NCBI RefSeq assembly: GCF_900109615.1
Contig: NZ_FOIX01000001.1
Span: forward strand, 744,001 to 808,000
DNA from: Kaistella antarctica
Lineage (GTDB): Bacteria; Bacteroidota; Bacteroidia; Flavobacteriales; Weeksellaceae
Length of the DNA stretch: 64,000 bases
Direction: 5' to 3'
The position numbers were made by a program, and so were the translations under genes. Below are positions 35,694-45,214 of the stretch, in pieces. Within the stretch, counting starts at the first letter, position 1. Every line of letters begins with the position of its first letter. The notes under the pieces were generated by a model. It saw only the letters and a program-made list of their open reading frames with translations, was not told where the DNA came from and ran no database searches.

Positions 35694-37493
35694 TTGATAA
35701 TTTTACGGAAAAACATCGTGTATAAAGAACCTTTATTTATTCTTTTTGGTTGTTTCGTCTTAGGAATTTTCTGTCAAGATTATTTTTTCTTGTCTGAAAT
35801 TAAAGTATACACGCTTCTGATGGTAAGTTTATTATCACTTTTTTTAATGGCCTTTAAAAATTATTATTTCTACAAGTTTCGTCCCTTATTATTCGGAATT
35901 CTGTTTTTTACCTTAGGAATTTTCATTCATTATATTCATTCTCAAAAACCTAAACTTCCATCATTGGAAGGTAAGGAAACGATTACTTTTAAAATCACCA
36001 AAAAACTAAACTCCAACGATAAAAATCGTCGCTACGAAATTGATGCCTGGAAAGAAAAATCCTATTTTAAAAGTGTGCTGTCAATTCCTAAAGCTCAGAA
36101 AGAATTGGATTTCCTCCATTATTATAAAGGTGAAGTTTACGTTAACAAAATTGAGAAACCCTACAGCGATTTTCAATTCGATTATGGAAAATATCTCGCC
36201 AGAAAAGGAATTTATTTTCAAAGTTATGTGCCCAATTCATTACTATTTGCAGCAAGAGAGGATCTTTCTTTCGGTGAAAAGGTGAAGCAACGGCGGCTGG
36301 AAACGTTAGCGAAAATTGATCAAACTTCTTTGAATAAAAGAACCCGTGAATTTACCAAGGGAATTATCCTGGCCGACCGCACCGAAATGGATCAGGAGAC
36401 GGTTCGCGATTTTCGAGATTCTGGGACGATGCATATTTTAGCAATTTCAGGAACTCACATGGCAATCATTTTTGGGGTGATTCTATTGGTTCTAAACTTT
36501 ATTTTTCCACCCAAATATCGGCGGTACAAAATTATGCTTGCGTTAATTTTGATTTGGTCTTTTGCCGTGTTTATCGATTTTGGCAATTCGGTCGTCAGAA
36601 GTTGCATCATGATTTCGGCTTATTATATTTTTGTGCTCCTTCAAAGAAAGACGGATTTATTGCATTCCATGGCGCTGGCGGGTTTCGTCATTCTTTTCGC
36701 AAATTCCAATCAGCTTTTTGACGTTGGGTTTCAACTTAGTTTTACTGCAGTGTTGGGAATCTTTTGGCTTAATCAACCTGTTTTAAAATATTTACCCAAA
36801 CCCAGAAATAAGTTTCAAAATTTTATGGTGAATATCCTTTCGATCAGTTTATCGGCGCAACTTGGTACGATTCCTTTGGTGATTTACTATTTTCATCAGT
36901 ATTCGGCAATTTCGATTATAGCGAATTTAGCGATCATTCCCTTTTCTGAAATTGTGATCGTTTTTTCATTGTTAATGGTGATTTTAATATCTATCTCCAT
37001 CCATTTTTCTTGGCTTAATTTTATTTATGATGGTCTTATTTCTTCTACTTTAAAGTTAATTCACCTTTTCGCAGACACCGATTCTTTAATGCAAAAAATG
37101 ATTCCTTTAACATTGCTAGAAGTCATGCTTTTATATTTGCTCTTTTATTTTCTGAGATTTGCGATTCAGAAGTTCACCATTAAAAATGTTTCTAGATTGA
37201 TTTATTTTACCTTAATTTTCATTTCGCTTCGATGGATGTTAAATTATAAGGCTGCTCAATTAAATGAGGTTTTAGTCCATCAGTTCTTCAAAGAAAAAAT
37301 AGTTTCTGTAAAAGAAGGAAATAATGTTTATTTTTATTGCTCAGAAAATTCCAATCAAGAAAAAATTCAACAATATATTATTGGACCCTATTTAACTTCG
37401 AGAAGAACCAAAACCTTTTCTCTTACCGCTGTACCGCAAAATGGTTCCCCTGTAGAAATTTACGGTCAGAAATACGAGCTTTATAATAAATGA
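35694..37493 (+). CDS. ComEC/Rec2-family membrane protein
   Basis: ComEC forms the inner-membrane channel for DNA uptake in competent bacteria. The 599-residue product has an N-terminal membrane region, a soluble OB-like region (about 80-200, DUF4131 type) and the ComEC core starting at FTKGIILADRTEMDQ, SGTMHILAISGTHMA, followed by many hydrophobic helices. The C-terminal part after about residue 510 is only about 90 residues, and the metallo-beta-lactamase domain of B. subtilis ComEC is absent. The start TTG (35694) is uncertain; GTG at 35718 is an alternative. Confidence 0.85.
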   Translation: MIILRKNIVYKEPLFILFGCFVLGIFCQDYFFLSEIKVYTLLMVSLLSLFLMAFKNYYFYKFRPLLFGILFFTLGIFIHYIHSQKPKLPSLEGKETITFKITKKLNSNDKNRRYEIDAWKEKSYFKSVLSIPKAQKELDFLHYYKGEVYVNKIEKPYSDFQFDYGKYLARKGIYFQSYVPNSLLFAAREDLSFGEKVKQRRLETLAKIDQTSLNKRTREFTKGIILADRTEMDQETVRDFRDSGTMHILAISGTHMAIIFGVILLVLNFIFPPKYRRYKIMLALILIWSFAVFIDFGNSVVRSCIMISAYYIFVLLQRKTDLLHSMALAGFVILFANSNQLFDVGFQLSFTAVLGIFWLNQPVLKYLPKPRNKFQNFMVNILSISLSAQLGTIPLVIYYFHQYSAISIIANLAIIPFSEIVIVFSLLMVILISISIHFSWLNFIYDGLISSTLKLIHLFADTDSLMQKMIPLTLLEVMLLYLLFYFLRFAIQKFTIKNVSRLIYFTLIFISLRWMLNYKAAQLNEVLVHQFFKEKIVSVKEGNNVYFYCSENSNQEKIQQYIIGPYLTSRRTKTFSLTAVPQNGSPVEIYGQKYELYNK

Positions 37494-37581
37494 TTTTAAG
37501 TTATTCGAACCATCTTATTTAGAGTCATTACAAACTAAAATATTCTGACATTAGTCACGTGCGATTGGTTCTACAATTTTC

Positions 37582-37589
37582 TAACTTTG
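37582..37589 (+). promoter_or_regulatory. -7 box for sdhCAB
   Basis: TAACTTTG matches TAnnTTTG, 28 bases before sdhC. TTG at 37565-37567 is only 14 bases upstream, shorter than the usual spacing. Confidence 0.5.
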
Positions 37590-37616
37590 TGGGAATTTCA
37601 AATTTAAACATTAATT

Positions 37617-38279
37617 ATGGCAGGATTAACTAGTTCTACTATTGGTAGAAAGTACGCAATGGCATTATCTGCAATGTTCTTGCTCATTTTCCTATTGATT
37701 CACCTCTTCGTGAATTCACTCTCAGTTTTTAGTCCAGATGCATTTAACGCTGCATCGGAATTTATGGGTTACAACCCCCTAATTCAGTTTGTAATGCAGC
37801 CTGTTCTTGGCTTTGCAGTAATTTTTCACTTCGTACTAGGTTTCGTTCTGGAAATTAAAAACAGAAATGCACGACCGGTCAAGTACGCAGTAAACGGTTC
37901 AGCAGCAAATTCAACTTGGATGTCTCGAAATATGATTATTTCTGGATTGGTTGTATTGGCATTTTTAGGATTACACATGTATGACTTTTGGTGGCATGAA
38001 ATGGACTACAAATATATTGTAGGAAATGTTCGTGATGAAGCACGGTATTGGCCAGAACTTCACGCACAGTTTGGGAACATCGCAAGAGTTCTTTTTTATG
38101 TAGTTGCTTTCGTATTGTTGGGACTGCATTTGGCGCACGGTTTCCAGTCGTCATTCCAGTCGGTAGGAGCAAGGCATCCAAAGTACACGCCGATGCTTAA
38201 AACTTTGGGAACATGGTATTCAATCCTTATTCCAGGAGCATTTATTTTTATCGCCGTTTTTCATTACGTAACTCAATAA
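37617..38279 (+). CDS. sdhC: Succinate dehydrogenase/fumarate reductase cytochrome b subunit
   Basis: This is the membrane anchor of complex II, carrying heme b and the menaquinone site. The 220-residue product has five hydrophobic helices, as in class B single-anchor enzymes, with His residues in suitable helices (FLLIHLFVNS, VIFHFVLGFVLE, FLGLHMYDFWWH, VLLGLHLAHGFQS, AVFHYVTQ). It is the first gene of sdhCAB, 57 bases before sdhA. Confidence 0.95.
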   Translation: MAGLTSSTIGRKYAMALSAMFLLIFLLIHLFVNSLSVFSPDAFNAASEFMGYNPLIQFVMQPVLGFAVIFHFVLGFVLEIKNRNARPVKYAVNGSAANSTWMSRNMIISGLVVLAFLGLHMYDFWWHEMDYKYIVGNVRDEARYWPELHAQFGNIARVLFYVVAFVLLGLHLAHGFQSSFQSVGARHPKYTPMLKTLGTWYSILIPGAFIFIAVFHYVTQ

Positions 38280-38336
38280 ATTTTAAATTTTGTATCGACA
38301 TTAAAATTTAAAATCTAAAATTTAAAATTTCTAAAA

Positions 38337-40349
38337 ATGAGCAAATTAGATTCAAAAGTTCCAGCAGGTCCGTTAGCGGAAAAATGGAGTAATCATAAAG
38401 ATCATATGAACTTGGTTTCGCCAAACAACCGTGATAAAATCGATATCATTGTTGTAGGAACGGGTTTAGCAGGTGGATCAGCCGCAGCAACATTAGCAGA
38501 ACAAGGTTATAATGTAAAAGCATTTTGTTACCAGGATTCACCAAGACGTGCACACTCGATTGCAGCACAAGGTGGTATCAACGCTGCTAAAAATTATCAA
38601 GGTGATGGTGACTCAGTCTACAGATTGTTTTACGATACCATCAAAGGTGGAGATTATCGATCTAGAGAAGCAAACGTATATAGACTTGCGGAAGTTTCGG
38701 CAAGTATCATCGACCAATGTGTCGCTCAGGGTGTTCCTTTCGGAAGAGAATATGGCGGTCAGTTAGACAATCGTTCTTTCGGTGGAGTTCAGGTTAAAAG
38801 AACTTTCTATGCGAAAGGACAGACTGGTCAACAATTATTATTAGGAGCTTATTCTGCCATGAGCCGACAAATCGGTAAGGGAAGAATCAAAATGTATAAC
38901 CGTCATGAAATGCTGGATTTAGTTCTGGTTGATGGAAAAGCAAGAGGAATTATCGCGAGAAATTTAGTGACTGGAGAAATCGAAAGACATTCTGCTCACG
39001 CTGTGGTGATTGCTTCTGGTGGATACGGAAATGTTTATTTCCTTTCTACCAACGCAATGGGATCTAACACCTCTGCCGCTTGGAAAGTACACAAAAAAGG
39101 AGCGTATTTCGCAAATCCATGTTATGTACAGATTCACCCAACTTGTATTCCAGTACATGGTGTAGCACAATCGAAACTGACTTTAATGTCAGAATCATTA
39201 AGAAACTCAGGACGGATCTGGGTTCCGAAAAATATCGAAGATGCTGTAGCAATCCGTGAAGGAAAATTAAAAGCCGAAAGCATTGCTCCTGAAAATCGTG
39301 ATTATTACTTAGAAAGAAGATATCCAGCTTTTGGAAACTTAGTTCCTAGAGACGTAGCTTCCAGAGCAGCAAAAGAAAGATGTGACGCTGGTTACGGAAT
39401 TGAAAATAACGATACTCAAGAAGGTGTTTACTTAGACTTTTCTACTGAAATTCAGAAGAAAGGAAAAGAAGCTGCGATTGAGAAAAATATTCACAATCCT
39501 ACAGAGCAACAAATTTATGATTTAGGAAAAGCTTGGATTGAAGAAAAATATGGGAATCTTTTCGTGATGTACGAAAAAATTACGGCAGACAATCCATACG
39601 TAACTCCAATGAAGATTTATCCAGCAGTTCACTATACAATGGGTGGAGTTTGGGTAGATTACAATTTACAATCGACAATTCCTGGTTGTTTCGTTATTGG
39701 TGAAGCGAATTTCTCTGATCACGGTGCAAACAGACTTGGTGCTTCAGCTTTGATGCAAGGTTTAGCCGATGGTTATTTCGTACTTCCATATACCATTGCA
39801 GATTATCTTGCAGCGGATATTAGAACAGGTGAGATTTCTACAGATAGTCCAGCATTTGAAGCAGCTGAGAAAGAAATTCAAGATAAAGTGAATTTCTTCA
39901 TGACGAACAAGGGAACGCACAGTGTTGATTACTTCCACAAAAAACTTGGTCACATCATGTGGAATAAAGTTGGAATGGGGAGAACACCTGAAGGTTTACA
40001 AGAAGCGATTCTTGAAATCGAAGCCGTGAAAAAAGAATTCTGGGCAGATGTAAAAGTTCTGGGCGATCCAATGGGAATGAATATGGAGCTTGAAAAAGCC
40101 TTCAGAGTTGCAGACTTTTTGGAACTTGGTCAATTGATGGCGAAAGATGCTTTGGCAAGAGAAGAATCTTGTGGTGGGCATTTCCGTTGGGATCATGCAA
40201 CGCCAGAAGGTGAGGCCGAAAGAGATGATGAAAACTTCAAATATGTTGCGATATGGGAATATCAGGGAGATGATATTAATCAAGAAACCATGCATAAGGA
40301 AGATTTGATTTATGAAAATATCGAAGTTAAAACAAGAAGTTATAAATAA
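38337..40349 (+). CDS. sdhA: Succinate dehydrogenase flavoprotein subunit
   Basis: SdhA oxidises succinate to fumarate with covalently bound FAD. The 670-residue product has the dinucleotide motif [20 protein letters not shown], the FAD-attachment region [12 protein letters not shown], the active-site stretches QIHPTCIPV and [12 protein letters not shown], and [10 protein letters not shown] with [13 protein letters not shown]. Its size and close match with fumarate reductase types fit class B. It is 20 bases before sdhB. The upstream spacer is made of AAAATTTAAAATCTA-type repeats. Confidence 0.98.
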   Translation: MSKLDSKVPAGPLAEKWSNHKDHMNLVSPNNRDKIDIIVVGTGLAGGSAAATLAEQGYNVKAFCYQDSPRRAHSIAAQGGINAAKNYQGDGDSVYRLFYDTIKGGDYRSREANVYRLAEVSASIIDQCVAQGVPFGREYGGQLDNRSFGGVQVKRTFYAKGQTGQQLLLGAYSAMSRQIGKGRIKMYNRHEMLDLVLVDGKARGIIARNLVTGEIERHSAHAVVIASGGYGNVYFLSTNAMGSNTSAAWKVHKKGAYFANPCYVQIHPTCIPVHGVAQSKLTLMSESLRNSGRIWVPKNIEDAVAIREGKLKAESIAPENRDYYLERRYPAFGNLVPRDVASRAAKERCDAGYGIENNDTQEGVYLDFSTEIQKKGKEAAIEKNIHNPTEQQIYDLGKAWIEEKYGNLFVMYEKITADNPYVTPMKIYPAVHYTMGGVWVDYNLQSTIPGCFVIGEANFSDHGANRLGASALMQGLADGYFVLPYTIADYLAADIRTGEISTDSPAFEAAEKEIQDKVNFFMTNKGTHSVDYFHKKLGHIMWNKVGMGRTPEGLQEAILEIEAVKKEFWADVKVLGDPMGMNMELEKAFRVADFLELGQLMAKDALAREESCGGHFRWDHATPEGEAERDDENFKYVAIWEYQGDDINQETMHKEDLIYENIEVKTRSYK

Positions 40350-40369
40350 TCTCCAAAAAAGTTAATAAA

Positions 40370-41137
40370 ATGAGTGCACAAAAAGGATTAAACCTGACTC
40401 TGAAAATTTGGAGACAGAAAAACAATAAAACAAAAGGACAGTTTGAGACCTACAAAATTTCCGATGTTTCCACAGATTCATCTTTCTTGGAAATGTTGGA
40501 TATGCTCAACGAGAACCTGATCAACGAAGGTCAAGAAGCTATTGCTTTTGATCACGATTGCCGAGAAGGTATTTGTGGAATGTGTTCATTATACATTAAT
40601 GGGCGTCCACACGGGCCAGATACAGGAATCACCACTTGTCAGTTGCACATGAGAATGTTCAAAGACGGTGAAACAATCCATATCGAACCTTGGAGAAGTG
40701 CGGCTTTCCCAATCATTAAAGATTTAGTGGTTGATAGAAGTTCTTTCGAAAGAGTAATGGCTGCAGGTGGATTTATTTCGGTAAATACCTCTGGAAATAC
40801 ACTTGATGCCAACGCAATTTTAGTTCCGAAAGATGACGCAGATAGCGCTATGGATGCTGCGGCCTGTATCGGTTGTGGCGCTTGTGTTGCGACTTGTGTC
40901 AACGGTTCTGCCATGTTATTTGTGGGGGCTAAAGTTTCTCAGTTCGCCTTACTTCCACAAGGAAGAGTAGAAGCAAAAAGAAGAGTTTTGAACATGGTAA
41001 AAGCCATGGATGAAGAAGGATTCGGTAACTGTTCAAACACCGGAGCTTGTGAAGTAGAATGTCCGAAAGGAATTACTTTATCTGTGATCGCAAGAATGAA
41101 TAGAGAATATATGGTAGCTAACATCGATCAAGGTTAA
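40370..41137 (+). CDS. sdhB: Succinate dehydrogenase iron-sulfur subunit
   Basis: SdhB passes electrons from FAD to the membrane subunit through three Fe-S clusters. The 255-residue product has the plant-ferredoxin-like [2Fe-2S] site ([18 protein letters not shown]), the [4Fe-4S] motif [11 protein letters not shown] and the [3Fe-4S] region [14 protein letters not shown]. The length is typical of class B enzymes. It ends the sdhCAB operon before a terminator. Confidence 0.98.
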   Translation: MSAQKGLNLTLKIWRQKNNKTKGQFETYKISDVSTDSSFLEMLDMLNENLINEGQEAIAFDHDCREGICGMCSLYINGRPHGPDTGITTCQLHMRMFKDGETIHIEPWRSAAFPIIKDLVVDRSSFERVMAAGGFISVNTSGNTLDANAILVPKDDADSAMDAAACIGCGACVATCVNGSAMLFVGAKVSQFALLPQGRVEAKRRVLNMVKAMDEEGFGNCSNTGACEVECPKGITLSVIARMNREYMVANIDQG

Positions 41138-41156
41138 TAGGTACTGTTATGATATT

Positions 41157-41191
41157 AAAAACTGCTTTCAGAAATGGAAGCAGTTTTTTCT
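41157..41191 (+). terminator. Terminator after sdhB
   Basis: AAAACTGCTTTC pairs with GGAAGCAGTTTT around a short loop and is followed by T. Confidence 0.87.
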
Positions 41192-41324
41192 TTGTTAAAC
41201 TTTCACAAATCTTAACAATTTATTTTTAATAACTCAGCGAAAACCTTATTTTTGCCGCAATCTAAAAATCCATATTTCTAAGGATTTAGGTATTGTACTT
41301 AATTAAAAGAAAAAAACAATAAAG

Positions 41325-42830
41325 ATGAGTAAGTATTTTATGATGCTAATGGTTGCCTTCGTTGCAATGTCATGTTCAAAAAAAGTAGAAGTAACTGGTA
41401 ATTTTGCCGGCGGTTCTCCTTTAGAAAGAATAGAATTTATAGAAGCGTCAGGCGTGGCAACACTTCCAATAATTAATATTGGCGTCGACAGTAAAGGTAG
41501 CTTTACCGGAAGTTTCGATGCGCCCAAAGACGGAATGTATATTATGACTTACGCGGGTAAACAAGCCATGGTTTATCTTAAAGGTGGTCAGAAATTAAAT
41601 ATTTCAGGACAAGCAGAAGCCTTCCCAGGTAAATTTACGGTTACGGGTGATGCTAAAAAGAATAACGATTTCTTGCAAGATGCCACGGCTCAAATTCAAA
41701 CCTACGCTACCCAAATAAATGTGGGTGAATTGGTAACGAAAGATGAAGCCGCATTTTTGAAAGAAGTTGAAAAAGTAAGAGCAGAATTAGAAAAACGCAT
41801 CGACATTGCTGCCAAAAAAACATCTCCAGACAGCGAAGTTGTTAGTTGGAAAAAAGACGAAATGAACGCCAGTATCCTTGGTTTATTAAATCAATATGAA
41901 ATGAATCACGGTCAAATCAGCGGAAAGGAAAATTTCAAAGTCTCCAAGAATTTTACTGATGTTGAAACCAAAATGAAGAAAGATAGCGATAGAATGTTGA
42001 AAAATCAGCCGATCTATAGAAATTATTTACTTGGAAAATTGAGTCAGGATTTCCAGAAATATGCTGAAGCGAATAATAAAAATGGTGAAGAAACTTCTTC
42101 CGTTTTATTTTCAAATTTTTTAGATACTAAAAAAGAAGTGAGCCAATTGGAGAAAGATTATTTGTTAGCATTTGTAATGTCAAACAGTGATATCAATCCT
42201 TCAACCACTCCAGAAAATGCCGCGAAAATTGATAAGATCATTAAAGATAAAATCAAAGATGCTGACATTAAAAAAGATCTAGAGCGTATTCAGTTTGTCC
42301 TTTCTGGTCCTAAAATGGGCGAAGCGATCACTGGTGCGAAATTGATCAAAGAAGATGGTACCGCTTTCAAATTGACTGACAATAAAACAAAACCAACCAT
42401 GATTATGTTTTATGCTTCTTGGAATCCTTACATTTCTGAAGCAACACTTCCAGTTTTATCAGAGGTAACTAAGTTTTATCAATCAAAACTAGATTTCGTT
42501 TATGTAAATTTAGACGATACTAAAGATCAGTTTGCTAAAACCAGCAAAGCGATGCTACAAGGGATGCCAGGAACAAATGTTTATGGCGAAGGCGGTATGA
42601 ATTCTCAGATTGCTAAAGATTTAGGAATTTATGGTTTCAAACTTCCCTCTTTTATCCTAATTGACAAAGAAGGAAAAGTGGCCAGCAAATTTTTCTTTAA
42701 TTTAGGAGATCCGGAATTGGTTACTACTCTTGATAAATTAACAGGTTTAAAAGCACCAGCTGCTCCAGAAGCGACTTTGCAAAATGACTTGCTTGCACCA
42801 CCAATGCCAGAAATGCCTCAAACGAAGTAA
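41325..42830 (+). CDS. Thioredoxin-fold lipoprotein without active-site cysteines
   Basis: The 501-residue product begins with a lipoprotein signal (MSKYFMMLMVAFVAMSC). An N-terminal domain of about 90 residues resembles DUF4369 (GSFTGSFDAPKDGMYIM), then comes a long charged helical region and a C-terminal TlpA/AhpC-type thioredoxin fold (about 335-475). The usual WCxxC is replaced by YASWNPYISEA around residue 363, so no redox cysteines remain. The cis-proline loop KLPSFILIDKEG is kept. The tail is Pro/Ala-rich. A binding or structural role in the outer membrane seems more likely than disulfide exchange. A TATTTTTG box lies at 41247-41254. Confidence 0.85.
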   Translation: MSKYFMMLMVAFVAMSCSKKVEVTGNFAGGSPLERIEFIEASGVATLPIINIGVDSKGSFTGSFDAPKDGMYIMTYAGKQAMVYLKGGQKLNISGQAEAFPGKFTVTGDAKKNNDFLQDATAQIQTYATQINVGELVTKDEAAFLKEVEKVRAELEKRIDIAAKKTSPDSEVVSWKKDEMNASILGLLNQYEMNHGQISGKENFKVSKNFTDVETKMKKDSDRMLKNQPIYRNYLLGKLSQDFQKYAEANNKNGEETSSVLFSNFLDTKKEVSQLEKDYLLAFVMSNSDINPSTTPENAAKIDKIIKDKIKDADIKKDLERIQFVLSGPKMGEAITGAKLIKEDGTAFKLTDNKTKPTMIMFYASWNPYISEATLPVLSEVTKFYQSKLDFVYVNLDDTKDQFAKTSKAMLQGMPGTNVYGEGGMNSQIAKDLGIYGFKLPSFILIDKEGKVASKFFFNLGDPELVTTLDKLTGLKAPAAPEATLQNDLLAPPMPEMPQTK

Positions 42831-42849
42831 TTCTGTTTAACTGAAAATA

Positions 42850-42884
42850 AAGTTCCTGTCATTCTTTGGCAGGAATTTTTTTAT
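42850..42884 (+). terminator. Terminator after the thioredoxin-fold lipoprotein
   Basis: TTCCTGTCA and TGGCAGGAA form a near-perfect stem, followed by seven T. Confidence 0.85.
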
Positions 42885-42907
42885 CTTTAATGAAAAGATT
42901 TTATATC

Positions 42908-43216
42908 ATGAAAAGTGAACTCCTTGTACCGAAGAATATTTTATTTGCACTAATTGCTTTTGGTTTTCTATTTAATTTTTCTGCACTCAGTTTCGATTTC
43001 GAAAAGATGGGAATTCCGCTAGAGGTGAGCAATGTTCTGATTTCTTTGGGCTTAATTTCCAGTTTTATCGCAACCATAATTTTGATTGTTGACGTTTTTA
43101 AAAACAATGTAAACGCTAAATATATTTGGACCGTGGCCTTTCTATTTTCTGGTGGGCTGATCGGCTTTTTCTATTTACGCAGCCGCGATTATTATTTGAA
43201 AATTAGTAATCAATAA
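42908..43216 (+). CDS. Small three-helix membrane protein
   Basis: From the ATG at 42908 the product is about 102 residues (MKSELLVPKNILFALIAFGF). It has three hydrophobic helices: residues about 10-30, 42-65 and 75-92. The first ATG option (42890) lies beside a TATCTTTA box just after the upstream terminator, so the later ATG is preferred; a TTG at 42866 lies inside the terminator and is rejected. No family was recognised. Confidence 0.7.
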   Translation: MKSELLVPKNILFALIAFGFLFNFSALSFDFEKMGIPLEVSNVLISLGLISSFIATIILIVDVFKNNVNAKYIWTVAFLFSGGLIGFFYLRSRDYYLKISNQ

Positions 43217-43242
43217 AACATCAAATCTTAATTAGACTTTAA

Positions 43243-43275
43243 AAAACACAAAGCGGGTTAAGTCCCGTTTTTTTG
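43243..43275 (+). terminator. Terminator before rlmD
   Basis: AAGCGGG and CCCGTTT can form a short stem around TTAAGT, followed by a T-run. It would end the small membrane-protein gene. Confidence 0.65.
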
Positions 43276-43286
43276 TTTTAAAACCT

Positions 43287-43294
43287 TACTTTTG
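43287..43294 (+). promoter_or_regulatory. -7 box for rlmD
   Basis: TACTTTTG matches TAnnTTTG, 17 bases before the ATG. No properly spaced TTG was found. Confidence 0.45.
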
Positions 43295-43311
43295 CCGTCA
43301 GAACATTTATC

Positions 43312-44721
43312 ATGAGAAAGAGAAAACAAAATATCATTTTAGAAAATATAAAACTGGTTTCTGCCGGGTCAAAAGGCGTTGCAGTCGGAAGAACGGACGA
43401 AGGAAAAACCGTTTTGGTTTCCGGCGCAGTTCCAGGAGATGTCGTCAATGCCCGTGTAAAAAAATCGAAATCGAATTACTACGAAGCAGAAATGATTGAG
43501 ATTGTAGAAAGGTCACCTTTCCGTGTGGAACCAAGATGCATGCACTTCGGAGTTTGCGGCGGTTGTAAATGGCAGAATCTTTCTTACGAAAAACAATTAG
43601 AATTTAAACAAGACGAAGTTTATAATCATATCAAAAGAATTGCAGGAATCGAGGATTTCGAAGTATTACCAATTCTTGGCAGCGATGAGCAGTACTTTTA
43701 CCGCAATAAAATGGAATTTTCTTTTTCTAATGCACGCTGGCTCACCCAATATGAAATAAGCTCTGAAGAAAATTTCGGAAATAGAGATGCTTTAGGTTTT
43801 CATATTCCGGGAATGTGGAGCAAGATTTTAGATTTAAATGAATGTTTTCTTCAGGAAGATCCGTCGAATGCGATGCGATTGGCCATTAAAAAACACGCGG
43901 TAGAAAACGGATTGGAATTTTTCGATGTTCGGAATCAGGAAGGTTTTTTACGAACCGTAATGTTCCGTCAAAACTCAAAAGGAGAATGGATGATTTTATT
44001 TCAATTATTCCGTCAGGAAAAAGAAAATCAGCAAAAATTATTCGACTTCATGTTGAGTGAATTTCCTCAAATTAAAACTTTGCTTTTCTGTATTAATGCC
44101 AAACAAAATGATTCTCTTTATGATCAGGATGTTCAAAACTATTATGGCGACGGCTTTTTAATGGAAGAAATGGAAGGTTTAAAATTCAAAATAGGACCCA
44201 AATCATTCTTTCAAACCAATTATAAACAAGCCTTAAATTTATATGCAAAAACTTTAGAATTTGCAGATTTAAAAGGTGATGAGGTTGTTTACGATTTATA
44301 CACAGGAACGGGAACCATCGCTCAATATGTTGCGAGAAAAGCGAAACAGGTAATCGGAATCGAATCCGTACAGGAATCGATTGATGCTGCCAAAGAGCAC
44401 GCAGAATTGAATGGTTTAACCAATTGTACTTTTTACTGTGGCGATATGAAGGAAATCTTTAATGATGAGTTCATCGCCCAACATCCGAGAGCTGATGTTT
44501 TAATTACGGATCCACCAAGAGACGGAATGCATCAGAAAGTGGTGGAACAAATTTTAAAAATCGCTCCTGAAAAAATTGTGTATGTAAGTTGTAATTCTGC
44601 GACTCAAGCAAGAGATTTAGCTTTAATGAAAGACCATTACAAATTGGTGAAAATTTTGCCAGTTGACATGTTTCCGCAAACACATCATGTCGAAAACATC
44701 GCGCTTTTAGTAAAGATTTAA
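43312..44721 (+). CDS. rlmD: 23S rRNA (uracil-5-)-methyltransferase RlmD
   Basis: RlmD makes 5-methyluridine in 23S rRNA. The 469-residue product has an N-terminal TRAM RNA-binding domain (KLVSAGSKGVAVGRTDEGKT, VSGAVPGDVV), an Fe-S cysteine set with MHFGVCGGCKWQ, the SAM motif VYDLYTGTGTIAQYVARKAK and the catalytic regions TDPPRDGMHQKV and YVSCNSATQARDL. Paralogues for other uridines have the same motifs, so the site (U1939) is taken from the closest family name. The next gene follows after 13 bases. Confidence 0.92.
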   Translation: MRKRKQNIILENIKLVSAGSKGVAVGRTDEGKTVLVSGAVPGDVVNARVKKSKSNYYEAEMIEIVERSPFRVEPRCMHFGVCGGCKWQNLSYEKQLEFKQDEVYNHIKRIAGIEDFEVLPILGSDEQYFYRNKMEFSFSNARWLTQYEISSEENFGNRDALGFHIPGMWSKILDLNECFLQEDPSNAMRLAIKKHAVENGLEFFDVRNQEGFLRTVMFRQNSKGEWMILFQLFRQEKENQQKLFDFMLSEFPQIKTLLFCINAKQNDSLYDQDVQNYYGDGFLMEEMEGLKFKIGPKSFFQTNYKQALNLYAKTLEFADLKGDEVVYDLYTGTGTIAQYVARKAKQVIGIESVQESIDAAKEHAELNGLTNCTFYCGDMKEIFNDEFIAQHPRADVLITDPPRDGMHQKVVEQILKIAPEKIVYVSCNSATQARDLALMKDHYKLVKILPVDMFPQTHHVENIALLVKI

Positions 44722-44734
44722 TTAAATTTGAGCC

Positions 44735-45214
44735 ATGAAATTTTTGAAAACATTCTTGATTTCCCTATTTTTCCTTTCGCTTTTTTCTTGCGGAAGCGAT
44801 GATGATATCTGCGTGGGTGGTGAAGCAACGCCGCGAATGAAGATTAAATTCAAAACTCAAGCTACCGGAAAAATGAAAACTATGGATTCGCTTTTCATTG
44901 CTGTTGATTATGGCAACGGTCCAGTCGCTGTTTTTGGCAGTGTGGTGAAAACCGATTCCGTTATCATTCCTTTGCGAGTTGACGATACACCTTTTACGAA
45001 AATGTATGTGGGAACTTTCCGCAAGGCTGTGAATTCAGAAATCAAAATTAATTATACCACCGAGACAGAATATGTCTCACCTGCCTGTGGAATAAAAAAA
45101 ATATATCAGAATGTAAATTCTATCCTGGAAGTTCCCAATGCTGTTTTGGGAGTAGAACAAAATCAAAATGAAATCATCAATGAAAGCAAAACGCATCTTT
45201 ACCTTCTTTTTTAG
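44735..45214 (+). CDS. DUF6452-like lipoprotein
   Basis: The 159-residue product has a lipoprotein signal (MKFLKTFLISLFFLSLFSC) followed by GSDDDICVGGEATPRMKIKF and a beta-rich body ending with PACGIKKIYQNVN. I recognise this as the flavobacterial DUF6452 family, which usually follows rlmD; that is from memory. Cys in DDIC and PACG could pair. Its 3' end overlaps the next gene by about 35 bases. Confidence 0.8.
   Translation: MKFLKTFLISLFFLSLFSCGSDDDICVGGEATPRMKIKFKTQATGKMKTMDSLFIAVDYGNGPVAVFGSVVKTDSVIIPLRVDDTPFTKMYVGTFRKAVNSEIKINYTTETEYVSPACGIKKIYQNVNSILEVPNAVLGVEQNQNEIINESKTHLYLLF

Noticed and set aside
42866-42907. Upstream TTG and ATG starts of the small membrane protein
   Set aside because: The TTG lies within the terminator hairpin and the ATG at 42890 overlaps a TATCTTTA box, so the ATG at 42908 is preferred.
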